A stretch of 64,000 nucleotides of DNA from Thomasclavelia cocleata (GCF_900102365.1 NZ_FOIN01000011.1:1-64000); one strand, 5' to 3'. Positions 10,401 through 18,697 are shown, counted from the stretch's first letter. Translations and numbers: made by a program. The notes: generated by a model not told the origin, from the sequence alone.

Positions 10401-10422
10401 AACATATATTTCTATTGAATAA
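7390..10422 (+). CDS. sbcC: exonuclease subunit SbcC (Rad50-like SMC ATPase)
   Basis: ATPase partner of SbcD. 1010 residues from the chosen start. Walker A GPTGSGKT at 35-42, long coiled coils (about 180-480 and 540-830), zinc hook CPVCG at about 500-504, ABC signature LSGGES near 915, and Walker B TLFIDEGFGSLD near 950. Start choice: AAAGGAG at 7374-7380 lies 9 bases before ATG 7390 and only 3 before ATG 7384, and MVPNTLIISAFGPY fits the family N-terminus. Either start lies inside the sbcD 3' end, so the two are coupled. Confidence 0.96.
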   Translation: MVPNTLIISAFGPYRNTIKIDFEQFKQDGLFLITGPTGSGKTMIFDAITFALYGVSSGSERSSEHFRCDSADISVATYVELDFLLHNDHYIIRRSPKYFIEGRKTPKMPTAILTLPNKKIVDGLKEVNAKIKEILGIDEKQFKQIAMIAQGEFTKLIYAGSEEREKVLRNLFKTNDLVYLEEQLKEKVKEYRNKYDLLFSQRNLLEASLELNDQELDYQTYLNELKIKLSSDELVYQNMDNEYNQVSQQLNITNLNNQRIKQLESLQAKLENYLNNQEYYHSLKETIILLKKALEIQKDYQEVKKIQSKIDELLILNGHNKEKLSCTEQELNYVKADYLKIDEYQNKRNNLLLQLQKNKELKETFKDFQKDLANQTNLIKQIKRIKSKLVGLEDKQHKYQKLIESDSSSISKLDKLKSDYELINQEYQKVHHHKLELHKLSDDYDKLLLAEDQGYDLKDEYQKLEDIYLKEKHHYDSIEHRYRLSQAGILARDLKDNQPCPVCGSYQHPRLANLDKDIIYQEDLKKAKQDFDKCCEQRNELYRALILKQQEISILKTQLENDSKRLNINEELDKEVFIKVLGTVNIEENILLKQAKELDNEIIYLNKLKTTLDNHCKDLELVEKEIADYNYTLNNYNDQLNQFMGKIKPLEYLKQLTELQIDQKIYDNEKELKDLELLIVKIENDYRDLKEKTIQIETNVELISKQLVEEQNNYQDKLKVYLNKLGQSFSDEKTFINLLPQINMVNKKEKEYNDYLIVTATLQNQISELKEELADIKYVDISILKESTKKLKIELEELQDSLNKQKAKLITVTNTINNIREIDKQLNDSYDIYQQYLDLSEITTGKNEYRISFERYVLAAYFENILAYSNILLKRMSLGRYQLYRRDNRSKGSSKQGLELDVLDLESGMLRDVKTLSGGESFKAALSLALGLSKMIQSFAGGIELNTLFIDEGFGSLDSQSLDQAIDCLMDIQQDGKLIGIISHVSELKERIDHRIVLSRVNKETYISIE

Positions 10423-10475
10423 TGTTAATAGAAATAGTAAAATATACAAAGATTATAATGAAATGAGGAGAAATA

Positions 10476-11915
10476 ATGGCAAATAATAAAAAAAATGATG
10501 CGATATGTGCAATGGAAGATGACTTTGCTCAGTGGTATACAGATGTATGTCGTAAAGCAGAATTGATGGATTATAGTGGGGTAAAGGGATTTATAATTTA
10601 TCGCCCATATAGTTATGCAATGTGGGAAGCAATCCAACAATATATGGATAAGCGTTTTAAAGAAACAGGACATGAAAATGTTTATATGCCGATGCTAATT
10701 CCACAATCATTATTACAAAAAGAATCAGATCATGTTGAAGGATTTGCACCTGAATGTGCAATTGTAACTAAAGGTGGATTAGATAATTTAGAAGAAAACT
10801 TAATTATTCGTCCAACTTCAGAAACTTTATTTTGTGAACATTATGCAAAAGTTGTTAATTCTTATCGTGATTTACCAAAGTTATATAATCAGTGGTGTTC
10901 AGTTGTTCGTTGGGAAAAAACAACTCGTCCATTTTTAAGAGGATCAGAATTTTTATGGCAGGAAGGGCATACTGTTCATGCTAGTGAAGAAGAAGCTCGA
11001 GCAGAAACATTACAAATGCTGGAGATTTATGAAGAAACTGCTAAAAATTTATTAGCAATTCCAATGGTAACTGGTCGTAAAACAGAACGAGAAAAATTTG
11101 CAGGAGCTGAAATTACATATACGATTGAGGCTTTGATGCATGATGGTAAAGCTTTACAATCAGGAACTAGTCACTATTTTGGTCAAGGCTTTGCAAAAGC
11201 TTTTGATATGAAGTTTTTATCTAAAGAAAATAAATTAGAATATGTTTACCAAACTTCTTGGGGGGTATCGACTCGTTTATTAGGTGCGATTATTATGGTT
11301 CATGGTGATAATAATGGTTTGGTTTTACCACCACGAGTAGCTCCGATTCAAGTTATGATTATTCCAATCCAGCAACAAAAAGATGGTGTTTTAGATAAAG
11401 CTTATGAATTAGAACAAAGATTAAAGGCAGCAGGAATCAAAGTAAAAGTTGATGCTGGTGATAAATCACCAGGATGGAAATTTTCAGAAGCAGAAATGCG
11501 TGGTATTCCATTAAGACTTGAAATTGGACCTAAAGATATTGCTAATGATGCTTGCGTTATTGCTAAAAGAAATGATGGAAATAAAGATACATATTCATTG
11601 GATGAAAATCTTGAAACTACAGTTAAAGAGTTGTTAGATACGATTCATGAGGAAATGTATCAAAAAGCTTTAAAACATCGTAATGAAAATATTCGCAAGG
11701 CTAATAACTATGATGAGTTTAAAAACATCATTGAAACAAAAGGCGGATATGTCAAGATGATGTGGTGTGGTGATGAAGCATGTGAAGTTAAGATCAAAGA
11801 GGATACTAGTGCGACTAGTCGCTGTATTAAAGAAGACGAAGAGCCATTTGGTGATGTATGTCCAATCTGTGGTAAACCAGCAAAGAAAGTTGTATATTTT
11901 GCTAAAGCATATTAA
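10476..11915 (+). CDS. proS: prolyl-tRNA synthetase, archaeal/eukaryotic-type (short form)
   Basis: Charges tRNA-Pro. 479 residues, the length of the short ProRS without the bacterial editing insertion. Class II motifs: motif 2 with RPTSETLFCEHYAKVV and WCSVVRWEKTTRPFLRGSEFLWQEGHT, motif 3 GVSTRLLGAIIMVHGD, then an anticodon-binding domain and a C-terminal zinc-binding extension with Cys pairs (WCGDEAC about 430, CPICGK about 465) ending in the typical Tyr. Ribosome site GAGGAG; a TATAAT lies at about 10454-10459. The gap to sbcC is only 53 bases, so no T-box leader fits. Confidence 0.95.
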   Translation: MANNKKNDAICAMEDDFAQWYTDVCRKAELMDYSGVKGFIIYRPYSYAMWEAIQQYMDKRFKETGHENVYMPMLIPQSLLQKESDHVEGFAPECAIVTKGGLDNLEENLIIRPTSETLFCEHYAKVVNSYRDLPKLYNQWCSVVRWEKTTRPFLRGSEFLWQEGHTVHASEEEARAETLQMLEIYEETAKNLLAIPMVTGRKTEREKFAGAEITYTIEALMHDGKALQSGTSHYFGQGFAKAFDMKFLSKENKLEYVYQTSWGVSTRLLGAIIMVHGDNNGLVLPPRVAPIQVMIIPIQQQKDGVLDKAYELEQRLKAAGIKVKVDAGDKSPGWKFSEAEMRGIPLRLEIGPKDIANDACVIAKRNDGNKDTYSLDENLETTVKELLDTIHEEMYQKALKHRNENIRKANNYDEFKNIIETKGGYVKMMWCGDEACEVKIKEDTSATSRCIKEDEEPFGDVCPICGKPAKKVVYFAKAY

Positions 11916-11921
11916 TATTAG

Positions 11922-11951
11922 ACAGTTTAGATTTAATCTAAGCTGTTTTTA
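11922..11951 (+). terminator. intrinsic terminator of proS
   Basis: A 10-bp stem (ACAGTTTAGA 11922-11931 with TCTAAGCTGT 11937-11946, one G-T pair) and loop TTTAA, followed by TTTTTATTTTT. Confidence 0.8.
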
Positions 11952-11961
11952 TTTTTACAAC

Positions 11962-12007
11962 AGTTGACATATCAATTAATATGCATATAATAGTTGATAT
12001 ATCAACT
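11962..12007 (+). promoter_or_regulatory. marR-MATE promoter with two MarR-type operators
   Basis: Consensus promoter TTGACA (11964-11969), 16-bp spacer, TATAAT (11986-11991). A perfect 16-bp palindrome AGTTGATATATCAACT lies at 11992-12007, just after the -10. A near copy, AGTTGACATATCAATT, lies at 11962-11977 and contains the -35 box. The copies are 30 bp apart, about three helical turns, on the same DNA face. Binding by the MarR protein encoded next is inferred and would block RNA polymerase. Confidence 0.75.
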
Positions 12008-12022
12008 ATTGGAGGTGGCGAT

Positions 12023-12451
12023 ATGGAACGAATGGGAAAGATTATTAATCGTTTAGCAACGTTAAATAGGAATGATAGTAATCAAAGATTAAAAGAATAT
12101 AATTTAACAGGTAATGAGGGGGCTATTTTAATGATTTTAAAAAAGAATTCTGAAATTTATCAAGAAGATATTATTAAGGAATTACAAGTAGATAAAAGTG
12201 CAGTGACTAGACTTTTACAAAATATGGTGAGTAAAAACTTAGTTAAGCGAATTCAATCACCTGATGATAAGCGTTATTATTTAATAGCTATAACAAAGCA
12301 GGGATTAGAAAAGCAAAAACTAGTTGATAATGTATTTAGTAAAAAAGATAGAGATATAGTTGCTGGTTTATCTAAAAATGAGCAGATAGAGTTAAGAAGA
12401 ATGTTAGATATTATAAAATATAATTTAGAAGGAGGTAAAATTAGTGAATGA
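12023..12451 (+). CDS. MarR-family transcriptional regulator
   Basis: 142 residues. Winged helix in the middle: NEGAILMILKKNSEIYQEDIIKEL, then the recognition region QVDKSAVTRLLQNMVSKNLVKR (about 55-76) and the wing SPDDKRYYLIAITKQG. ATG 12023 is 6 bases after GGAGGT (12011-12016); the upstream ATG 11981 sits inside the promoter and is not used. It is followed, with an 8-base overlap, by a MATE exporter gene, so it probably represses its own operon until a toxic ligand binds. The ligand is unknown. Confidence 0.92.
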   Translation: MERMGKIINRLATLNRNDSNQRLKEYNLTGNEGAILMILKKNSEIYQEDIIKELQVDKSAVTRLLQNMVSKNLVKRIQSPDDKRYYLIAITKQGLEKQKLVDNVFSKKDRDIVAGLSKNEQIELRRMLDIIKYNLEGGKISE

Positions 12452-13793
12452 TGAAAGAATGGAAACTAAGGGAATTTTACCTTTATTAGTAGAGTTTAGT
12501 GTTCCAGCGATAATTGGAATGCTAGTAAATGCAATCTATAATGTAGTCGATCGAATGTTTATTGGTAATGCTCCTAACCTGGGGGCAGTTGGAATCGCAG
12601 GAATCACAATTAGTTATCCGATTACTTTAGTATTGATGGCTATTTCACTGATGGTTGGTGTCGGTGGAGCAACACGTTTTAGTATTTCATTAGGTAAAAA
12701 AGAGAAAGAAAAGGCTTGTATTTATCAAGGTAATGCAATTATTTTAACTATTATATTTGGATTGCTTTTTACAATTTTTGGAAATATTTTTATCAATCCT
12801 ATATTAAAAATATTAGGTGCTAGTAACACAGTAATGCCATATGCAAGTGATTATTTATCAATTGTGTTATTTGGAGCAGTTTTTCAGTGTATAGCGATGT
12901 GTGGAAATAATTTTTCAAGAGCTCAAGGGAATCCAAAAAATGCAATGATTTCACAGTTAATTGGAGCTGGCTTCAATATTTTATTTGATTATATATTAAT
13001 TATGCAATTACATATGGGAATGCAAGGAGCGGCAATTGCTACAATTGGTGGGCAATTTTTAAGTATGATCTGGCAGTTATTTTATTTGTGTTCTAATCGC
13101 TCATTAATTAAATTAGACATTGAACATTTAAAACTAAAATATGATTATGCATTAGATATTATTAAAACAGGGATTCCAGCATTTTTAATGCAAATGGCTA
13201 ATAGTGTTTTAAATTTTATTTTAAATAGTACATTGGGTAGATATGGTGGCGATATAGCTATTTCTGCTGTTGGCATTATTACTAGTTTTCAGACAATATG
13301 TCAAATGCCTTTAACAGGATTGATGCAAGGTCAGCAGCCATTGATTAGTTATAATTTTGGGGCAGGTAAAGATAATAGGGTCAAAGAAACTTTAAAATAT
13401 GCGATTATTGGGGGAACTATTATTGCAACTACTGGTTTTTTGGCAGTAGAATTATTTCCAGAGACTATTATTAGAATGTTTAATAGTGAAATAGAAGTGG
13501 TAAGATTAGGAACAAAAGCGATAAGAATCTGGTTTATTTGTTTACCTTTATTAGGTGCTCAAATTATGGCAGCTAATTATTTTCAATGTATAGGTAAAAT
13601 TAAAGTGGCTAGTATATTGAATTTATTAAGACAAGTAATTATTTTAATTCCAATGATTTTGCTTTTATCTATGATTATTGGTTTAGATGGTGTTTTTGTT
13701 GCAGTGCCAATTGCTGATTTTAGTGCGTTTGTAATTACTGTTTATTTGTTTAGTAAAGCAATTAAAAAATTATCTAAAGTAGTATATAATTAA
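12444..13793 (+). CDS. MATE-family multidrug/cation antiporter
   Basis: Integral membrane efflux pump of 449 residues with about 12 hydrophobic segments in two similar halves. The N-terminal stretch MLVNAIYNVVDRMFIGNAPNLGAVGIAGI and the second-half counterpart (QMANSVLNFILNSTLGRYGG; MPLTGLMQGQQPLISYNFGAG) are typical of the DinF/NorM group in Firmicutes. Starts at GTG 12444 with GGAGGT 7 bases upstream, inside the end of marR. Substrates are probably cationic drugs; they cannot be named. Confidence 0.92.
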   Translation: MNDERMETKGILPLLVEFSVPAIIGMLVNAIYNVVDRMFIGNAPNLGAVGIAGITISYPITLVLMAISLMVGVGGATRFSISLGKKEKEKACIYQGNAIILTIIFGLLFTIFGNIFINPILKILGASNTVMPYASDYLSIVLFGAVFQCIAMCGNNFSRAQGNPKNAMISQLIGAGFNILFDYILIMQLHMGMQGAAIATIGGQFLSMIWQLFYLCSNRSLIKLDIEHLKLKYDYALDIIKTGIPAFLMQMANSVLNFILNSTLGRYGGDIAISAVGIITSFQTICQMPLTGLMQGQQPLISYNFGAGKDNRVKETLKYAIIGGTIIATTGFLAVELFPETIIRMFNSEIEVVRLGTKAIRIWFICLPLLGAQIMAANYFQCIGKIKVASILNLLRQVIILIPMILLLSMIIGLDGVFVAVPIADFSAFVITVYLFSKAIKKLSKVVYN

Positions 13794-13800
13794 ATATTTA

Positions 13801-13837
13801 TAAAAAGAAAAAGCCAATTTCGTTAAGAAATTAGCTT
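13801..13837 (-). terminator. intrinsic terminator of the cyclophilin gene
   Basis: A stem of 11 pairs with one mismatch (13811-13821 with 13827-13837), loop GTTAA. Read on the minus strand it ends in TTTCTTTTTA. It may also help to stop the MATE transcript from the other side. Confidence 0.7.
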
Positions 13838-14450
13838 AGTCAGTTATTTTTACTGAATTGATTACTGGCTGGTTTGCTGCTTCTACAGTCCCGTTATTAT
13901 CAGTTACTGGAACACTTGTAGCGATTTTATCTACTACATCCATACCTTCATATACGTAACCGAAAACGGCATATTGCCCATCTAATGATTCAGCAGTTTG
14001 GTGAACGATAAAGAATTGTGAGCTGGCACTATCATAATCTTGTGAACGTGCCATTGAAATTGCTCCACGAGTATGTTTTAATATATTATCAACTTCATTA
14101 GCGCTAAATTCACCTTTAATTGTTTCATCAGATCCTCCAGTACCATTACCCTCAGGATCTCCACCTTGGATCATGAATTCATTAATAATACGATGGAATG
14201 TTAATCCATCATAGAATCCTTGTTTTGCTAATTTAACAAAGTTAGTAACTGTAATTGGAGCTTCATCAGCATTAAGCTCAACTTTAATTATTCCATAATC
14301 TTTAACATCAATTACAGCATGATGATTACCGCTTAGTAAATCATCATTTTTACTACCTGCATCTTTTTTGTTTTCATCATTACTGCTGCCACATCCTGCT
14401 AATGTAAGGGCTAGAAGCATAACCATTGCAACTTTAAATATCTTTTTCAT
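13836..14450 (-). CDS. peptidylprolyl isomerase, cyclophilin-type lipoprotein
   Basis: 204 residues. The lipoprotein signal is clear: MKKIF, a hydrophobic stretch, then LTLAGC with the lipidated Cys at 20, so the enzyme is anchored outside the membrane. A short linker is rich in Asn/Asp/Lys. The cyclophilin domain runs about 45-200: TVTNFVKLAKQGFYDGLTFHR (catalytic Arg), FMIQGGDPEGNGTGG, RGAISMARS, SSQFFIVH and GQYAVFGYV. It probably assists folding of secreted proteins. Monocistronic, with a ribosome site AGGAG before the ATG. Confidence 0.93.
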   Translation of the reverse strand: MKKIFKVAMVMLLALTLAGCGSSNDENKKDAGSKNDDLLSGNHHAVIDVKDYGIIKVELNADEAPITVTNFVKLAKQGFYDGLTFHRIINEFMIQGGDPEGNGTGGSDETIKGEFSANEVDNILKHTRGAISMARSQDYDSASSQFFIVHQTAESLDGQYAVFGYVYEGMDVVDKIATSVPVTDNNGTVEAANQPVINSVKITD

Positions 14451-14586
14451 AATGTCTCCTTTTTAATGTTCTTCTTTATTATACAAAATATTACTATTGA
14501 TTGTCCACATAAAAATAATTAAAACTGTCATGATTAATTTTAATAAAAATATGATAAAATTAAAGACAATGAAAAGGGGAGTATTT

Positions 14587-15405
14587 ATGAGACAAAAAAG
14601 AATTGCTTTAATAAACGATGTAACTGGATATAGTCGTTGTTCAATTGCAGCACAATTACCAATTATTTCTGCAATGGCAATTGAATGTGTATTTGTTCCA
14701 ACTGCAATTTTATCAATCAATACTTATCATTCTGGTTATTTTTTTGATGACTATACAGATAGAATGAATGATTATATTGCTACATATAAGAATATTAATT
14801 TAGAGTTTGATGGTATAGTAACAGGTTTTTTAGGTTCTGCTAAACAAATTGATATCGTTATTGATTTCATTAAGAATTTCAAACAGGAAAATACATTTGT
14901 ATTAATTGATCCTGTAATGGGTGATCATGGAAAACTCTATCCTACATATACACTTGAGATGCAGGAAAAGATGAGAGAACTAATTCCATATGCATCAATT
15001 ATGACACCTAATTTAACTGAATTATGTGCTCTTTTAAATCTTGATTATCCCCATGAAATACCGAGTTTTGAGGAGTTGTTTAAAATGTGTGAATTGTTAG
15101 CTAAAAAGGGGCCTGAGAAGATTGTTGTTACAGGAATCTGTATAAACGAAGAAATAATTAATTTTTTATATGAAAAAGGAAAAGATTATCGAATCATCAA
15201 AGTAAAAAAAATTGGTGAAGATCGCAGTGGTACAGGTGATGTTATTAGTGGGGTAATTGCTGGTAAGTATTTGTTAAATCATGATTTTTATCAAAGTGTA
15301 AAAGATGCAGCTGATTTTGCATCTAAATGTATTAGTTATAGTCAGGAAATTGGAGCTCATAATCATTTGGGATTATGTTTTGAACCATTTTTAAAAGAGT
15401 TATAA
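14587..15405 (+). CDS. pyridoxamine/pyridoxal kinase (PfkB-like, ribokinase fold)
   Basis: 272 residues. B6 salvage kinase: VTGYSRCSIAAQLPIISAMAIE at the N-terminus (pyridoxal-kinase substrate loop), FDGIVTGFLGSAKQ, LIDPVMGDHGKLYPTY (about 115-130), IMTPNLTELCALL, and the anion-hole motif RSGTGDVISGVIAG near 220. Phosphorylation of pyridoxal, pyridoxine or pyridoxamine is inferred; a ThiD-like HMP kinase is less likely given the DPVMGDHGKLY segment. ATG 14587 follows AAAAGGGGA; a TGA-TAAAAT extended -10 lies at about 14552-14560. The radical-SAM gene follows 13 bases later. Confidence 0.85.
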   Translation: MRQKRIALINDVTGYSRCSIAAQLPIISAMAIECVFVPTAILSINTYHSGYFFDDYTDRMNDYIATYKNINLEFDGIVTGFLGSAKQIDIVIDFIKNFKQENTFVLIDPVMGDHGKLYPTYTLEMQEKMRELIPYASIMTPNLTELCALLNLDYPHEIPSFEELFKMCELLAKKGPEKIVVTGICINEEIINFLYEKGKDYRIIKVKKIGEDRSGTGDVISGVIAGKYLLNHDFYQSVKDAADFASKCISYSQEIGAHNHLGLCFEPFLKEL

Positions 15406-15418
15406 GGGAGGAAGAATA

Positions 15419-16063
15419 ATGGTAATCTTGTATACAGTGTTTAAAAATAGTTATATTGATATTAAGGAGTTAGATGAATTAAAGGGAGTTACTTGTTATG
15501 TAAATAGTACTAATCGTTGTAGTTGTGCTTGTACTTTTTGTTTAAGGAATACTAAGGAAATGCTGGAGTCTAATTCTTTATGGCTAAAAGAAGAGCCTAC
15601 AGTAGAAATGATTATTGAAGAATTTAAAAAATATGATTTGAATGATTTTAAAGAAGTAGTTTTTTGTGGATTTGGAGAACCTTTGACTCGACATGATGAT
15701 TTAATGAAAGTAGCAAAGTATTTAAAAGAGACAAGAAATGATTTATTGATAAGAATAAATACTAATGGTTTATCGTCAGTTACTTTAAAAAGAGATATTA
15801 CTCCTGATTTTAAGGGCTTAATTGATACTGTTTCAATTAGTTTAAATGCACCTGATAAAGAAGAATATTATCAGTTAACAAGGGCAAGATATGGAATTGA
15901 TTCTTTTGATCATATGTTAGATTTTGCTAAAAAGGCTAAGCAGTATGTTAAAAATGTTATTTTGACAGTAGTTGATATTATTGGTGAAGAAAAGATTATA
16001 AAATGTCAAAACATAGCTGATGAATTGGGTGTTACGCTAAGAGTACGTCCTTTTGAAGAATAG
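15419..16063 (+). CDS. radical SAM protein, TatD-associated type (TIGR04038-like)
   Basis: 214 residues. The 4Fe-4S cluster motif is CSCACTFC (Cys-x3-Cys-x2-Cys) in NRCSCACTFCLRNTKEM, followed by VVFCGFGEPLTRHDD (the GGE-like SAM-binding segment), INTNGLSS and DTVSISLNAPDKEEYYQLTR. This matches the short radical-SAM family often found beside tatD in Firmicutes; here the neighbour is the B6 kinase instead. The reaction is unknown. Ribosome site GGGAGGA. It has no C-terminal auxiliary-cluster domain. Confidence 0.85.
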   Translation: MVILYTVFKNSYIDIKELDELKGVTCYVNSTNRCSCACTFCLRNTKEMLESNSLWLKEEPTVEMIIEEFKKYDLNDFKEVVFCGFGEPLTRHDDLMKVAKYLKETRNDLLIRINTNGLSSVTLKRDITPDFKGLIDTVSISLNAPDKEEYYQLTRARYGIDSFDHMLDFAKKAKQYVKNVILTVVDIIGEEKIIKCQNIADELGVTLRVRPFEE

Positions 16064-16067
16064 TAAA

Positions 16068-16096
16068 TTGAGTATCTGATATAGTTATGATATAAT
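16068..16096 (+). promoter_or_regulatory. promoter of the tyrosine phosphatase gene
   Basis: TTGAGT (16068-16073), 17-bp spacer, TATAAT (16091-16096) with an extended -10 TG at 16088-16089. Confidence 0.65.
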
Positions 16097-16117
16097 TCGA
16101 TCAGTGAGGTAAGTTAT

Positions 16118-16852
16118 ATGATGCAATTAAGTCGAGAAGAAAGAATGTTGAAAGTAGAAAGTATGACAAATATTCGAGATTTAGGAGGTTATGAAACTCA
16201 AGCTGGATATTACACTAAAAGTCATAAATTTATTCGTTCAACTAATCCTGCAAAATTAACTGATGATGAAAAAATATATTTGTATAATTATGGAATTAGG
16301 GTACAGGTTGATTTGCGAAGTGACTTTGAAGTAGAACAGCAGCCTAGTTCATTAATTAATTATCATGATATTGAATATTATAATGTTAATTTAATGAAAG
16401 CTAAAGATTTGAATATATTACCTAAAGAAATAGCTAATTATCAAGATTTGGCAGGCTTTTATATATTTATGTTAGAGGCTAATAAAGAACAGTTTAAAGA
16501 AGTTTTTGAAATTTTTTATAATCATCCATATGATGCTATCATGTTTAATTGTTCAGCTGGTAAAGATAGAACAGGGGTTATTGCAGCTTTATTATTAGAT
16601 TTAGCAGGTTGTCATGAATATGATATTGTTAAAGATTATTCTGAATCTTATGAGAATAATTTGAAACTTATTCCTGAATTAGAAAAGTTGATTGATGCTA
16701 AAAATCATGCTTTTCTAGAATCTGAACCGCGAATGATGATGAAGTTTTTTGATTATTTAAGGGGGCATTATGGTAGTGCTAAAGAGTATTTAGTAAATTG
16801 TGGAATGGATGAGGAAAAAATTATTGAAGTTATGGAAAATTTTATAATTTAA
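16118..16852 (+). CDS. tyrosine-protein phosphatase (Tyr/Ser phosphatase family)
   Basis: 244 residues. The N-terminal NIRDLGGYET segment and the C-x5-R active site FNCSAGKDRTGVIAALLLDLAG (Cys and Arg in CSAGKDR, about 147-153) define the bacterial Y_phosphatase3 (IphP/LipA-like) family. The last part, MMKFFDYLRGHYGSAKEYLVNCGM, is the usual C-terminal helical end. It may act on phosphotyrosine, phosphoserine or phosphoinositides; the target cannot be inferred. Ribosome site GAGGT 7 bases before the ATG. Confidence 0.88.
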   Translation: MMQLSREERMLKVESMTNIRDLGGYETQAGYYTKSHKFIRSTNPAKLTDDEKIYLYNYGIRVQVDLRSDFEVEQQPSSLINYHDIEYYNVNLMKAKDLNILPKEIANYQDLAGFYIFMLEANKEQFKEVFEIFYNHPYDAIMFNCSAGKDRTGVIAALLLDLAGCHEYDIVKDYSESYENNLKLIPELEKLIDAKNHAFLESEPRMMMKFFDYLRGHYGSAKEYLVNCGMDEEKIIEVMENFII

Positions 16853-16901
16853 TAAAGTAAATCTCTTATTTAATTTGTATATGATAATAGGAGGTTTTTT
16901 T

Positions 16902-17303
16902 ATGAATAAAAATACTTTAACGTTTAAACAAAAGCAAGAAGCTGTTGAAAATATATTTAAACAATATCATCGAGCTAAATTAAAGCTTTATTGTTTAGAG
17001 AATATGAATTATTATCCCCAGATTAGCACAAGTATAATTAGAGAGACTAAAAATCATTATAATAAATCAGTTGCAGAACGTTTAAACAGCAGGATTGAAG
17101 ATAAAGATGAATTGAGGAGTTTGATATCTTCTTTTGAGATAATTATTAAGGCTTTAAGTCCTGATAGTCAATTGATTATAACAAATGAGTTTGTTGAGCA
17201 AAGGGAAGATGAATGGTGGGTTGATTTTTATAGTCGAGCTACTTATTATCGGTTAAAAACCAGGGCATTAGAAGAAGTTTTATTTTATCTTAATATTACT
17301 TGA
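16902..17303 (+). CDS. small helical protein, MG284/ArpU-like with sigma-region-4-like C-terminus
   Basis: 133 residues, not certainly assigned. It is mostly helical and charged. The C-terminal WWVDFYSRATYYRLKTRALEEVLFYL resembles the helix-turn-helix of ArpU/RinA phage-type regulators and of the MG284/MPN403 proteins known in Mollicutes and their Erysipelotrichia relatives. A DNA-binding role is an inference. The ATG at 16902 has a perfect AGGAGGT (16889-16895) six bases upstream; TTG 16875 lacks one. Confidence 0.7.
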   Translation: MNKNTLTFKQKQEAVENIFKQYHRAKLKLYCLENMNYYPQISTSIIRETKNHYNKSVAERLNSRIEDKDELRSLISSFEIIIKALSPDSQLIITNEFVEQREDEWWVDFYSRATYYRLKTRALEEVLFYLNIT

Positions 17304-17321
17304 AAGATTATAACTTTTTTC

Positions 17322-17349
17322 TTGAAATGGATACAATTTAAGCTATAAT
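17322..17349 (+). promoter_or_regulatory. promoter of the NCS2 permease gene
   Basis: TTGAAA (17322-17327), 16-bp spacer, TATAAT (17344-17349). Only 76 bases separate the genes, too few for a purine riboswitch plus promoter. Confidence 0.65.
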
Positions 17350-17379
17350 TATATAGTATTTATAGAAGGAGAAAGAATA

Positions 17380-18696
17380 ATGCTTGAAAAAATTTTTAAA
17401 TTAAAAGAGAAAGGAACTACTGTTAGAACTGAAGTTATTGCAGGAATTACAACATTTTTAGCTATGGCTTATATTTTAGCGGTAAATCCTAATATGTTAC
17501 AAGAAACAGGATTATCGTATGACAGTGTTTTCTTAGCAACTGCTTTATCATCAGGAATTGCAACATTAATCATGGGATTGGTTGCAAATTATCCAGTTGC
17601 TTTAGCTCCAGGGATGGGGGTAAATGCTTTATTTACATATACCTTAGTCTTTAGTATGGGTTATAGTCCAGCTGCTGCGTTAGCGGCTGTAGTTGTATCA
17701 GGGATAATTTTCTTAGTTATTTCTGTAACCGGAATTCGTAAAGCTATTATTAATGCGATTCCCCAACAATTAAAATTAGCAATTGGAGCAGGGATAGGAT
17801 TTTTTATTGCATTTATTGGGTTAAAAAATGCTGGAATCATAGTTGGTAGTGAATCAACATTTGTTTCTTTAGGAAAATTAACTGATCCAGTTATTTTACT
17901 TGCTTTGTTTGGAATATTAATTACTATTGTTTTAATGGCTAAAAAGATTCCTGCGGCTGTATTTTATGGTTTAGTTATTACTGCGATTGTAGGAATTGTT
18001 TTTGGTTTGTTTGGAATTGAAGGAATGCCTGAAGTTCCTTCAGCAATTGTTTCAGTTGATTTAGATACAAGTGGTTTTGGAATTTTTATGAATGGTTTTG
18101 AGGAGTTATTTTCTCATCCTGATTGTATTGTGGCGTTATTTTCATTATTATTTGTTGATTTCTTTGATACTGCTGGAACTTTGATTTCAGTTGCGAATAA
18201 GACAAATTTAGTGGATAAAAATGGTGAATTAGCTAATATTGAACAAGCTTTGGTTGCTGATTCTACAGGTACTGTAATTGGTGGTGTTTTAGGAACTTCT
18301 ACAGTTACTTCTTTTGTTGAATCAACTGCTGGTGTTGAAGCAGGTGGTCGTACTGGATTAACAGCTTGTACTACAGCAATACTATTCTTTTTAGCTATTT
18401 TCTTTGCACCAGTATTAAGTGTTGTAACAAGTGCTGTAACTGCTCCAGCCTTAGTAGCAGTAGGAATTTCAATGGCTAGCCAATTAGGTGGAATTGAATG
18501 GGATGATATTGTTTTTGCAGCATCTGGTTTTATTACTGTAATAATGATGATATTAACATATTCAATATCTGATGGAATTGCATTTGGATTTATTGTATAC
18601 GGTCTTACTAGTGTTGTGGCTGGTAGAGCTAAACAAGTTAAACCGATTGTTTGGGTTTTAATTTTGATTTTTGTAGCTTATTTTGCGTTGATTTAA
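17380..18696 (+). CDS. NCS2-family purine permease (AzgA/PbuG-like, guanine/hypoxanthine)
   Basis: Membrane transporter of 438 residues with about 12-14 transmembrane segments. The start TTVRTEVIAGITTFLAMAYILAVNP and the segments APGMGVNALF, LFVDFFDTAGTLI, and GGVLGTSTVTSFVESTAGVEAGGRTGLTA are signatures of the AzgA branch, which takes up adenine, guanine or hypoxanthine by proton symport. The exact base cannot be chosen. Ribosome site AAGGAGA. It ends at a terminator shared with the convergent tspO. Confidence 0.92.
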   Translation: MLEKIFKLKEKGTTVRTEVIAGITTFLAMAYILAVNPNMLQETGLSYDSVFLATALSSGIATLIMGLVANYPVALAPGMGVNALFTYTLVFSMGYSPAAALAAVVVSGIIFLVISVTGIRKAIINAIPQQLKLAIGAGIGFFIAFIGLKNAGIIVGSESTFVSLGKLTDPVILLALFGILITIVLMAKKIPAAVFYGLVITAIVGIVFGLFGIEGMPEVPSAIVSVDLDTSGFGIFMNGFEELFSHPDCIVALFSLLFVDFFDTAGTLISVANKTNLVDKNGELANIEQALVADSTGTVIGGVLGTSTVTSFVESTAGVEAGGRTGLTACTTAILFFLAIFFAPVLSVVTSAVTAPALVAVGISMASQLGGIEWDDIVFAASGFITVIMMILTYSISDGIAFGFIVYGLTSVVAGRAKQVKPIVWVLILIFVAYFALI

Positions 18697-18697
18697 T

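Noticed and set aside
10425-10475. Possible T-box leader for proS
   Set aside because: Only 53 bases separate sbcC and proS, too short for a T-box, and no T-box sequence is visible.
11981-12022. Longer N-terminus for the MarR regulator (ATG 11981)
   Set aside because: This segment holds the -10 box and an operator; the ATG at 12023 has the ribosome site.
17304-17379. Possible purine riboswitch before the NCS2 permease
   Set aside because: The gap is 76 bases and is filled by a promoter and ribosome site.
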